A stretch of DNA of 64,000 nt from CAJQPP01 sp963793465 (GTDB lineage Bacteria > Planctomycetota > Planctomycetia > Pirellulales > Pirellulaceae): contig CAWCAJ010000001.1 in NCBI GenBank assembly GCA_963793465.1, forward strand, positions 930,001 to 994,000, in the 5' to 3' direction. A model generated the notes under the pieces. The model saw only the letters and a list, made by a program, of their open reading frames with translations, was not told the DNA's origin and did not search any database. Within the stretch, counting starts at the first letter, position 1. Each line of letters opens with the position of its first letter. The translations under genes and the position numbers were made by a program. Positions 42,748 to 50,227 of this stretch are shown one piece after another.

Positions 42748-43650
42748 CTAGTTTTTGTGATGCATACCCAGGCGGTTACTCAAATAGTGCGCCAAAACCG
42801 CGTCCAGGGGTTCGCTGGTTCGAATCAGCGCGTAATCGGCCATGTTGCGAGCACAGCCATGACGCAAGTTCTCCAGAAATTCGTGCAGTGCCTGCAGGTA
42901 GCCATCCCGCAATGCGCGGGGGTTGCAGTTCAATGTGTCTCCTGATTCCAGGTCCTGAAATCGAGTCGGACCGTCGAATTCAAAGTCCAACTCGTCGTCA
43001 TCCATGATATGGAAGACCAGCACATCGTGGCCCCGTTGCCGCAGCAGACGCAACCCCGCCAGCAGGCTTGCTGGCTCGGTCAAGAGATCGGAAACCAGAA
43101 TCATCATGCCACGTCGCGGGAACGTTTCGGCAACCTGGCGGAGCATGGCGTGCATGTCTGTCTTGTTCGCCGGCTGTGCCACCTGCATGGCCTGCACGAT
43201 CGACAGGATCTGATTGCGACGACTGCTGACTGGCACGCGCTGGCGGACCTGGGAGTCAAAGCTGATGGCACCCACGGCGTCCTGTTGGCGCAGAATCAGC
43301 CATGCCAGCGAAGCCGCCACCGTGCAGCCATACTCGTATTTGTTGAGTGGTCCGTTGCCGTATTGCATGCTGCCGGAAACATCGACCAACAAATGACATC
43401 GCATGTTGGTGTCTTCTTCGAACTGTTTGACGTACAGGCGATCCTGCCGAGCCCACACCTGCCAGTCCACATGACGCAAGTCATCACCCGGCACGTATTG
43501 CCGATGCTGCAGGAACTCAACCGATTGTCCAAAGTAGGGGCTGCGGTGACTTCCGGTCAGGAAACCCTCCACGATGTGTCGCGCCCGGACTTCCATCCGG
43601 GCAATGCGGCGAATCGCTTCAGGATGCAAAAATTTTCTGGAATCTGGCAT
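42748..43650 (-). CDS. DUF58 domain protein
   Basis: This is a 300-residue protein, full length for DUF58. It has the HRSPYFG motif and GDDLRHVDWQVWARQDRLYVKQFEEDTN block near 55-80, a MIDAS-like DVSGSMQ at about 91, and a VSDLL strand later. Start ATG 43650 overlaps the MoxR coding end by 32 nt, a typical MoxR-DUF58 coupling. The partial protein at 1-418 is its paralogue. It is predicted to couple MoxR to the VWA/BatA membrane proteins encoded downstream. Confidence 0.92.
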   Translation of the reverse strand: MPDSRKFLHPEAIRRIARMEVRARHIVEGFLTGSHRSPYFGQSVEFLQHRQYVPGDDLRHVDWQVWARQDRLYVKQFEEDTNMRCHLLVDVSGSMQYGNGPLNKYEYGCTVAASLAWLILRQQDAVGAISFDSQVRQRVPVSSRRNQILSIVQAMQVAQPANKTDMHAMLRQVAETFPRRGMMILVSDLLTEPASLLAGLRLLRQRGHDVLVFHIMDDDELDFEFDGPTRFQDLESGDTLNCNPRALRDGYLQALHEFLENLRHGCARNMADYALIRTSEPLDAVLAHYLSNRLGMHHKN

Positions 43651-44683
43651 CGTTCAGCAGCTCGTTTTCTCGGGCGGGTGTGTCATCGATGAGCCGTTGG
43701 ATCAGGTCGTCAGGCGTGACGCCGTCACTTTCAGCAGCAAAGTTCAGGACAATACGGTGCCGCAAGACGGGTTTGGCCAGGGCCTGGACATCTTCCGCCG
43801 CCACGTGAGTTCGGCCATGCAGCAATGCCCGCGTTTTCGCCCCGATCAACAGATACTGGACCGCTCGCGGACCGGCTCCCCATTGCAGCAACTCACTTAC
43901 GTATTCCGGCACGGCGGCCTGGCCCACGCGGGTTTGGCGCACCAGCGCCAGGGCGTAGCGAACCAGGTGGTCTGCCACTGGCACCTGCAATACCGAATTC
44001 TGCAACTGAACAATTTCCTCGCCACTCAATACCGGCTTCAGTTCCCCCCGCGGCGTGACAATGGTCCGCTTGGCAATCGAAAACTCGTCATCAAAGGAGG
44101 GGTACTTCACGAACACTTTGAACATGAAACGGTCCTGCTGGGCTTCCGGAAGAGGGTAAGTCCCTTCCTGTTCAATAGGGTTTTGGGTCGCCAGCACAAA
44201 AAAGGGATCCGCCAGAGCATGTCGCACCCGCCCCACCGTGACCTGTCGCTCCTGCATGGCCTCCAGCATCGCCGCCTGGGTTTTGGGTGGCGTGCGGTTG
44301 ATTTCATCGGCCAACACGACATTGGAGAACACCGGGCCTTCCAGAAACCGTCGTTCCCTCTGACCCGTCGACTTGTTTTCCTCGATGATTTCAGTGCCTG
44401 TGATATCCGCCGGCATCAGGTCCGGCGTGAACTGAATACGACTGAAAGACAGATCCATGGTCCGAGCCAGGGAACTGATCATCAATGTCTTGGCCAAACC
44501 AGGCACGCCTTCCAGCAGGCAGTGCCCACGACTGAAAATGGAAATCAACAGCTGTTCGATGACATCATCCTGCCCCACGATGACCTGTGACAACTGGTCC
44601 AGAATTCGCTGCCGGGCAGCACTCAGCCGTTCCACCGATTCCTGTGTGACCTCTTCGCTACGCGGTTTATTCAAGTCACTCAT
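43619..44683 (-). CDS. MoxR-family AAA+ ATPase
   Basis: This is a 354-residue ATPase from ATG 44683, which follows AAAGGA at a suitable distance. A Met five codons earlier (44698) is possible. Walker A is GVPGLAKT, Walker B ADEINRTPPKTQAAMLEAMQE, and the sensor block ATQNPIEQEGTYPLPEAQQDRF. It is very similar to the MoxR at 503-1582 but lies in a larger module: it follows the long TPR-PQQ gene with an 8-bp overlap and precedes DUF58, BatA and VWA genes. It is likely the chaperone of that complex. Confidence 0.95.
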   Translation of the reverse strand: MSDLNKPRSEEVTQESVERLSAARQRILDQLSQVIVGQDDVIEQLLISIFSRGHCLLEGVPGLAKTLMISSLARTMDLSFSRIQFTPDLMPADITGTEIIEENKSTGQRERRFLEGPVFSNVVLADEINRTPPKTQAAMLEAMQERQVTVGRVRHALADPFFVLATQNPIEQEGTYPLPEAQQDRFMFKVFVKYPSFDDEFSIAKRTIVTPRGELKPVLSGEEIVQLQNSVLQVPVADHLVRYALALVRQTRVGQAAVPEYVSELLQWGAGPRAVQYLLIGAKTRALLHGRTHVAAEDVQALAKPVLRHRIVLNFAAESDGVTPDDLIQRLIDDTPARENELLNDARFQKIFAS

Positions 44684-46685
44684 CCTGAATCCTTTCACGG
44701 GCCCGGCGGATCAATTGTTGTTGCTGAATTGAAAGACTGGTTTCCTGGTCACCCGCGGCGGCTCGCCTGGCCCTGGGAATCGTAAACTGACTGGTCAGGG
44801 ACGCAGGTGCCGCGGGTGGCGTTTCGTCATCCGTCAGCTGCAGCGTCAATCGGTAGTCATTGAATTGATGAACGACGGACTGCGTGTCGGCGGAAGCCGT
44901 GACCTGCATCGATCGCAACGTCCAGTTGCGTATCCTGTGCACATCCACCAGCCGACCATCCCGCAGGTCCAGCGAGTAGAATTCCAGCAAATTTTCGCGC
45001 CCCCGATTCGAGTCCAAGCCGGGATACAGCATCCGATTCAGGGTGATCAGCGGCGTGTCGATCGGATGTTCCAGGGGAACGGAAAAGTGCTCGATCCGGG
45101 CAGGATGCTCCCATGCCAATTCACCCTGCGTTCGATCCAGACAGTAGATCCAACCGTTGAACAGGTCCACCTGCCCGCTTAAGGCAGCTCGAATGATCAC
45201 GTCTTGATCCTTGTCGCGGACATTGGCGTTGGAGTCCTCGCGATTCAGTAGCAACAGGTCACGGTCCCGGAACTTCATCAGGCGGAAGGTCCGAAAGGGA
45301 AGTGGCTGGAGCCGGGCTTCCAGGTTCGTTTGCCCGCTTTCGGTATCGATGTACTGCAAATGCCCCTCGGCCGTCACCAACACCATGGTCCCTGGATCCC
45401 GGATCACGGCATGCGTTCTGGCAGGCCACTGGCGGGACCAGTCTTCCTGTTCGCTGTTTAAATCAAACAGGGTCAGCGACGGCTCTGGATCCAGACCCGA
45501 CCACAGCAGTTTCAGTCCCTGACTGTGCCACAGCGATTTGCCTTTGTAATCCGCCAGGTCGACGGTCTTGATGCGGCTGCCTGTCTTGGCATTCACCAAG
45601 GTTGCCGTTGAGTACATGGCCGCCGGCATCTCCTCGCTGCTCTCCAATAACGCGACGTGTTCTTCGTCAGCCACCAGCCACCCGGGGTACGCCAGATCGG
45701 AACGCTGCCATATCATCTCACCGCTGCGTGCGTCGAGGCACTGGATCCGTTTTCCAACCCGACAGTACACAAAACGGGAATTAGCCGCAAAATTACCGAT
45801 CGGATTCGGGTCACCCTGATCATAGATCCGAAAACGGTTTTGTCCCCACGGATTCATGATCGGCTTGGCCTGGTAGCTGGTCCGAAATTGCAGCCGATTG
45901 TCGACCAAGATTTCCGGTTGCAAGTTCTTCTGCCAAAGCAAAGCGCGGCGCCCCATCTTCAACAGATTCAAATCCACGGCAATCATGTCATGACCGTGCA
46001 CGAACACCAGCAGATTACCGTGCAGGGAGTAGGATCCACTGTACATCCGGGGGGTATAAAAACTGCGAGAGTCCGGGTTGTCGCGATAGGCGACCTGTCC
46101 GATTTGCTGACCCGTCGAATCCTTCACGATCAACATGGCATCCTGCATGACGATTTCCAGACGGACATCATCCTCGGCATCGGCCGCCAGATTGATCAAT
46201 TGGGGATAGGCCATGGTCCGCATCTGGAAACGGCTATCCTCCTGCGTGGCCTCCATCCGCCCAGCGACCCTCCCGTAATTCCAGCCGCCGGTTGCATCGG
46301 ACTTGGAATCGCCAGCCCGATCCAATAATGGGCGGGCCAATTGCCGGCCTGTGACGATCTGGCCGATCCAGGGGTCGTTAAAAGAAACGTCCGGCCAACG
46401 TTGCAACATCTGCAGTGCCTGCTGGCGAACACGCTGTTGCCATCCGGCCTCCTGCGACGCGCGAATTCTCAGGGCCGCAACCTCTGCGGCGTGCATCGAG
46501 CGCTGCTGCTGCGTTGAATGGGTCGCCAATACATGACGGCTCTGATCCAGGCCATGCAGCGTGAACTCTGCGTTGGTCAAGTCCTTTTGACTGAGTTGCC
46601 ATCTCGCCAACCGCAACAAGGCCGTCGCCGGAAAACTCTCGTTGCCAATCAGATCCACAAAGGCCGCCAACTGAAGGGGCGGCAT
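44676..46685 (-). CDS. C-terminal fragment of the TPR/PQQ gene
   Basis: This is a 669-codon frame. The true reading frame extends further upstream (EEIRQWCFDAAED before the ATG at 46685), showing that the ATG is internal. It has an N-terminal TPR-like helical part, then a second propeller (IQCLDARSGEMIWQR; TLVNAKTGSRIK; IYCLDRTQGELAWEH), and a short C-terminal tail with an Arg/Gln-rich helix. The stop overlaps the MoxR start, which supports a single original transcript with the MoxR module. Confidence 0.65.
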   Translation of the reverse strand: MPPLQLAAFVDLIGNESFPATALLRLARWQLSQKDLTNAEFTLHGLDQSRHVLATHSTQQQRSMHAAEVAALRIRASQEAGWQQRVRQQALQMLQRWPDVSFNDPWIGQIVTGRQLARPLLDRAGDSKSDATGGWNYGRVAGRMEATQEDSRFQMRTMAYPQLINLAADAEDDVRLEIVMQDAMLIVKDSTGQQIGQVAYRDNPDSRSFYTPRMYSGSYSLHGNLLVFVHGHDMIAVDLNLLKMGRRALLWQKNLQPEILVDNRLQFRTSYQAKPIMNPWGQNRFRIYDQGDPNPIGNFAANSRFVYCRVGKRIQCLDARSGEMIWQRSDLAYPGWLVADEEHVALLESSEEMPAAMYSTATLVNAKTGSRIKTVDLADYKGKSLWHSQGLKLLWSGLDPEPSLTLFDLNSEQEDWSRQWPARTHAVIRDPGTMVLVTAEGHLQYIDTESGQTNLEARLQPLPFRTFRLMKFRDRDLLLLNREDSNANVRDKDQDVIIRAALSGQVDLFNGWIYCLDRTQGELAWEHPARIEHFSVPLEHPIDTPLITLNRMLYPGLDSNRGRENLLEFYSLDLRDGRLVDVHRIRNWTLRSMQVTASADTQSVVHQFNDYRLTLQLTDDETPPAAPASLTSQFTIPRARRAAAGDQETSLSIQQQQLIRRARERIQDE

Positions 46686-46714
46686 GTCCTCCGCGGCATC
46701 AAAACACCATTGTC

Positions 46715-47920
46715 TTATTTCTTCTTGGGAAGCGGATTGGGTGGCCCCCTTTTCGTTGGCCCCCTTTTGTTGGCCCCCTTTTGGTTGGTCCTGTTTTCGT
46801 TCGCCCCGTTTTCCTGCCCCGTTTGTGTCAAACGATGACTCAACCAGGCGTCCAGCCGAATCCGCAGGGCTCCATTTTCCAAATGACGATACGAATCCGT
46901 GGCATCGGCGGGCATGCCACCCGACTCACGCAAACCAAACCCGGATTCTCTGAGTATCGTCAGTGCCCCTGAAATCGCGCCCTCATCCAGCAGTCCTCCG
47001 AACAGGGCCGCATCGTACCGGAATCCGCCATAGGCCCGCAATTCATCGGAGTACTTGTCGGCCAGCGTACGGACGGCCGCATAGTCGGACTGCATCAAGC
47101 CCAGAATCAAATCCATCAGCAGTCGCCGCTCACGACTTTGCCCGGTCAACTGAAAAGCCTGGTCGGCGGTCTCCGCAGCGGCCAGCCAATCGCCGTCCTG
47201 GGCCTGCAACTGGGCCCGCCAGGCCAGTAACTCCGCCGGCAACTGCTCCCCGGCCGCCTCAGCCAGGCGGTGCTGCAGCTGCTGGCGAATGGGCTCGGCC
47301 TGGGGGTAAATCGAAACGACATCGTGACCTTGCGAAATCAACTCATTGCGATAACAGACGAGGTTGCCCAACACACGGCGGGTCTCCACGACACCGGCAA
47401 TCGTGCCATCGGTCAGGTCGCATTGCAGAATCTTGCGGTCACTGGTGGGCAGGTAATAGACCCTGTCCGTCAGGAAACCCCGCCCGGAAGGGCGTCCGTA
47501 GGGGCCCAGAGACACCCGCCAAAGCGTATCACCCGTGTTCAGATCCAGAGCATGCAACTGATCCGCACTGACCAGGATGATCTGGCTGTCAACGACGCAG
47601 GCGATGAACTGGGCATCTTCCGAGGGACGACCAAAAGCATCGTGAGTCCGCTGGTCTGTAGGACTGGACCAGGCGGGCCTTCCGCTGAGCAGGTCGTAAC
47701 ACAGCACCCGATCGCTTTCCACGGGCAGCAGCACGACCTTCCCTTCGGCAATGGTAATGCTGGCGTCGAGGGATTGAAAATTTGATGACAACGCTGCCGT
47801 GCGCAGGATTCTGTGGCCCCGCCACCTCTGCCGCGGCGCCGGGATATTGCACCCCCCACAAAAGCGAGCGGGTGGTGCGGTCCACAGCCACCAATCCATG
47901 GGCGGACGTTGGGCAGACAA
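46715..47920 (-). CDS. Middle fragment of the TPR/PQQ gene
   Basis: As an open frame this has 401 codons, but only the part after about 47817 is in the genuine frame; the first ~35 codons are a shadow of the preceding frame. It holds two or three propeller blades (VLCYDLLSGRPAWSS; HALDLNTGDTLWRV; ILQCDLTDGTIAGV) and then a helical region with TPR-like pairs. It ends in Asn/Lys/Gly pentapeptide repeats, where the frame is lost just before a premature TAA. Confidence 0.6.
   Translation of the reverse strand: MSAQRPPMDWWLWTAPPARFCGGCNIPAPRQRWRGHRILRTAALSSNFQSLDASITIAEGKVVLLPVESDRVLCYDLLSGRPAWSSPTDQRTHDAFGRPSEDAQFIACVVDSQIILVSADQLHALDLNTGDTLWRVSLGPYGRPSGRGFLTDRVYYLPTSDRKILQCDLTDGTIAGVVETRRVLGNLVCYRNELISQGHDVVSIYPQAEPIRQQLQHRLAEAAGEQLPAELLAWRAQLQAQDGDWLAAAETADQAFQLTGQSRERRLLMDLILGLMQSDYAAVRTLADKYSDELRAYGGFRYDAALFGGLLDEGAISGALTILRESGFGLRESGGMPADATDSYRHLENGALRIRLDAWLSHRLTQTGQENGANENRTNQKGANKRGPTKRGPPNPLPKKK
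46742..46815. repeat. 15-bp tandem repeat (five units, one 14 bp) inside the TPR/PQQ gene
   Basis: Plus-strand units of the form TGGCCCCCTTTTNGT lie at 46742-46756, 46757-46770 (one base short), 46771-46785, and more diverged copies at 46786-46800 and 46801-46815. On the coding strand they encode pentapeptides such as NQKGA, NEKGA and ENGAN. The 14-bp unit shifts the frame. Confidence 0.88.
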
Positions 47921-49349
47921 CGATGTTGTTGGAAGCAGACGGCGTGGCGCCGGCCAGTCGGCGTAAACGGTCTTCCGTAACCGGATGGGTCACATCGATC
48001 GCCGCAATTTGCTGGCTCCACAACAACTCGCCGGACTGTTGGGCCAACACGATCAAGCGAATGGCGCCACCCAGTTCTGCCAGAATGTAGAGTTCGTTTT
48101 CCAGTACCAGTGGCGGGCCCAGGAAAAAACACCCCGCCAATTCGGGTACCTTGCCGCCCGTGTCCCCTCCCACCTCCCAACAAAACGCCCCTTGTCGGGC
48201 CAATTCGACGGCCTTCAATTCGTTCGTTACGCGACCCGCCACGGGACTGCGGATCACGAATCCGCGATTCACAACCGACTGCTGATTGATGGGGGCTGCG
48301 TATCCCGGCTGATCGATGACAAACACCTGCCGACCATTGCTGGCAATCTGCCCGTACAGGTGATCGCGCCACATTCGCTGGTCGACATGCCAATCTTCGG
48401 TCCTGTCCTGCCGGACCTGTTGCGATTGACGTTCCACGTCCATCAGCGAATCGCGAACCCAGGCCGGGAACTCCCACACACGTTTCCCGGTCTTGATATC
48501 GATTCCCACCATCTGATCCAGCGACCGCACCACGACCGTATCTCCCACGGCGATCGGTTGCAAAGCGGGAATGATGGATTCTCCGTTGGACAGACGATTC
48601 TGATATCGCTGCTGGGCCAGGCGTTCGTGTTGGGGGTTATTGACTGTGGGAACGTACCAGCGGGCGTAGGGAAGTGGAAATCCGGTTCCACTGGATGCGT
48701 TTCGTTCTGGATTCCCACGAAACATCAACCAGTCATCGACCGATTTGTAACCCGCCAGCGTGGAACTGCCGATCAAGTCCACCAACCAGTCCAACGCTTG
48801 CTCGGGCTGTGAGAACAGGGGGACTTCGCGGTCCAGCAATCGCACCCTGGCTTGCGGAGACAAAGCCGCCAACTCTTCCAACGTGGCCTGCGCTTCAGCC
48901 CGATTCCCTGACAACAGCCAACAGCTGGCCAGCAGCACCGAGACTTCCGGCTCGAAACGTTGTCGTGCCTCGGGATCCTGAATCAACAGCGAAAAACAGG
49001 AAGCCGCAGAAACGGGTTGACCGATCTCCAGATAATGGTGCCCCAGTAGCAACGTGGCCTGGTAACCCGGTTCGGTGTAGAAGTAGTTGCGGGAAACGCG
49101 AGCCAGCAATGAGAAGTCGCTTTCCAGAACGGCGCGTTCCAGCAATTGCCGGGCCGTGACTTCGTATCTCAGTTCATAATCCACGCGATGCTCTCGGGGG
49201 ATTTGCCCCAGCAATCGTCGCGCCTCGTCGTGTACACTGACCGAGCGAAAAGGATCCTCGGGGACAGGCTGCAAATAATCCCCTTGTTGCTGCGAAGCCA
49301 GAACCTCGCCCAGCAGTTCCACCGCCTGCCGGTAGTCTTGCTGCCGCAT
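47589..49349 (-). CDS. N-terminal fragment of the TPR/PQQ gene
   Basis: This is a 586-codon frame; the genuine frame begins upstream at about 49390 and ends near 47817, and its last ~75 codons are out of frame. It contains TPR-like helices (QDYRQAVELLGEVLASQQ; LLLGHHYLEIGQPVSAASCFSLLI) and the first propeller blades (GIDIKTGKRVWEF; LIVLAQQSGELLWSQ; AVDRTTRSLLWG). The signal peptide lies in another frame upstream. Confidence 0.6.
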   Translation of the reverse strand: MRQQDYRQAVELLGEVLASQQQGDYLQPVPEDPFRSVSVHDEARRLLGQIPREHRVDYELRYEVTARQLLERAVLESDFSLLARVSRNYFYTEPGYQATLLLGHHYLEIGQPVSAASCFSLLIQDPEARQRFEPEVSVLLASCWLLSGNRAEAQATLEELAALSPQARVRLLDREVPLFSQPEQALDWLVDLIGSSTLAGYKSVDDWLMFRGNPERNASSGTGFPLPYARWYVPTVNNPQHERLAQQRYQNRLSNGESIIPALQPIAVGDTVVVRSLDQMVGIDIKTGKRVWEFPAWVRDSLMDVERQSQQVRQDRTEDWHVDQRMWRDHLYGQIASNGRQVFVIDQPGYAAPINQQSVVNRGFVIRSPVAGRVTNELKAVELARQGAFCWEVGGDTGGKVPELAGCFFLGPPLVLENELYILAELGGAIRLIVLAQQSGELLWSQQIAAIDVTHPVTEDRLRRLAGATPSASNNIVVCPTSAHGLVAVDRTTRSLLWGVQYPGAAAEVAGPQNPAHGSVVIKFSIPRRQHYHCRREGRAAARGKRSGAVLRPAQRKARLVQSYRPADSRCFWSSLGRCPVHRLRR

Positions 49350-49797
49350 GGCCTTACTGGCCCGGGTCAGGGGCCGAACCAGCTCACGGGTGCCGGCACA
49401 AACAGCTGCATCGGTGTTAGCTCCGGTGACCCGCCGGACGGCTGCTGGGCCAGGCTGGGGGAGTCCAGTAATACCGAAACCAGGACCAGTATCCCAGCCT
49501 GGACGGGGCAGCAGTGGCGAATGGAATTCAGTTCACCTGGGATCATGAAATCCTGCGGCGTGAAACAATCAGGGCACCGAATGAAGTCAACGGGTGTTGA
49601 CGTCGACGGTCGGGTCTTCCCCAATCATATCCGAGTTTCCAAACACGAAAAACAACAATCCCCGGCGACCGGGTGTCTGATCAGGTCAACGCCTGCCCAA
49701 TATCCTTGTTTGCGTTAGAATTTAGCCTGGGGATTGCCATTGACAGAAAAATCGTTCGGCGATTCCAAATCAGGTCGTTTTCCAACAGGTGCCCAAA

Positions 49798-50190
49798 ATG
49801 AAAGTCATTCCCCTTGCCAAAGTTGACCAAAAACCAGTTGAAATGCCGGGCTCCCACCTTTGTCATGTGCGTTGGTTAATTGGCAAACCCCAGGATGCAC
49901 CCAATTTTGCGATGCGGGAGTTTCAGATCGATCCGGGTGGACACACTCCCCGCCACCACCATCCTTACGAACATGAGGTCTACGTCCTGCAAGGTGAAGG
50001 TGTGATCTACGAGGGGGATTCCGCTCACCGAATCACGGCCGGGGATGTGATTCTGGTGCGACCCGACGAAGTCCACCAATTCAGGAATGAGTCCCGGGAA
50101 GCGTTCCGATTTCTCTGCCTGATCCCCAATGCCGCATACGATTTGCCGATTACCGAGGCTCCCGAATGCGGTATCGAATCCAGAGACTGA
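49798..50190 (+). CDS. Cupin-domain protein
   Basis: This is a 130-residue single-domain cupin. Motif 1 (GGHTPRHHHPYEHEVYVLQGEG) supplies two His and a Glu for a metal, and motif 2 (PDEVHQFRNES) the third His, so a metal site is complete. The function is open: a small-molecule dioxygenase, isomerase or a sugar-binding cupin. Start ATG 49798 was chosen over GTG 49789; CAGGTG upstream can serve as a ribosome site. The ligase gene follows after 37 bp, probably in one transcript. Confidence 0.88.
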   Translation: MKVIPLAKVDQKPVEMPGSHLCHVRWLIGKPQDAPNFAMREFQIDPGGHTPRHHHPYEHEVYVLQGEGVIYEGDSAHRITAGDVILVRPDEVHQFRNESREAFRFLCLIPNAAYDLPITEAPECGIESRD

Positions 50191-50227
50191 CTCTCCGGCG
50201 GCTCCCAGTTTGGAAACGAAATTCCCC

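Larger units (their letters stand above)
44676..49546 (-). pseudogene. Long TPR/PQQ-propeller gene split by three single-base indels
   Basis: Three reading frames join into one protein of about 1620 residues if three small indels are repaired. (1) The signal-peptide frame (start ATG 49546; GILVLVSVLL...LAQQ; then MQLFVPAP) passes into RELVRPLTRASKAMRQQDYRQAVELL if one C is added at 49388-49390. (2) The propeller continues (EVAG to ILRTAALSSNF) if one C on the plus strand (G on the coding strand) is removed at 47817-47820. (3) The 15-bp repeat has a 14-bp unit at 46757-46770; restoring one base reads through to EEIRQWCFDAAED. All sites are homopolymers or repeats. It may be a true pseudogene or sequencing error. 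It heads the MoxR-DUF58-BatA-VWA row. Confidence 0.8.

Noticed and set aside
42780..42860. tRNA-like GGTTCGAATC sequence
   Set aside because: It is inside the DUF58 coding region and no cloverleaf arms can be built around it.
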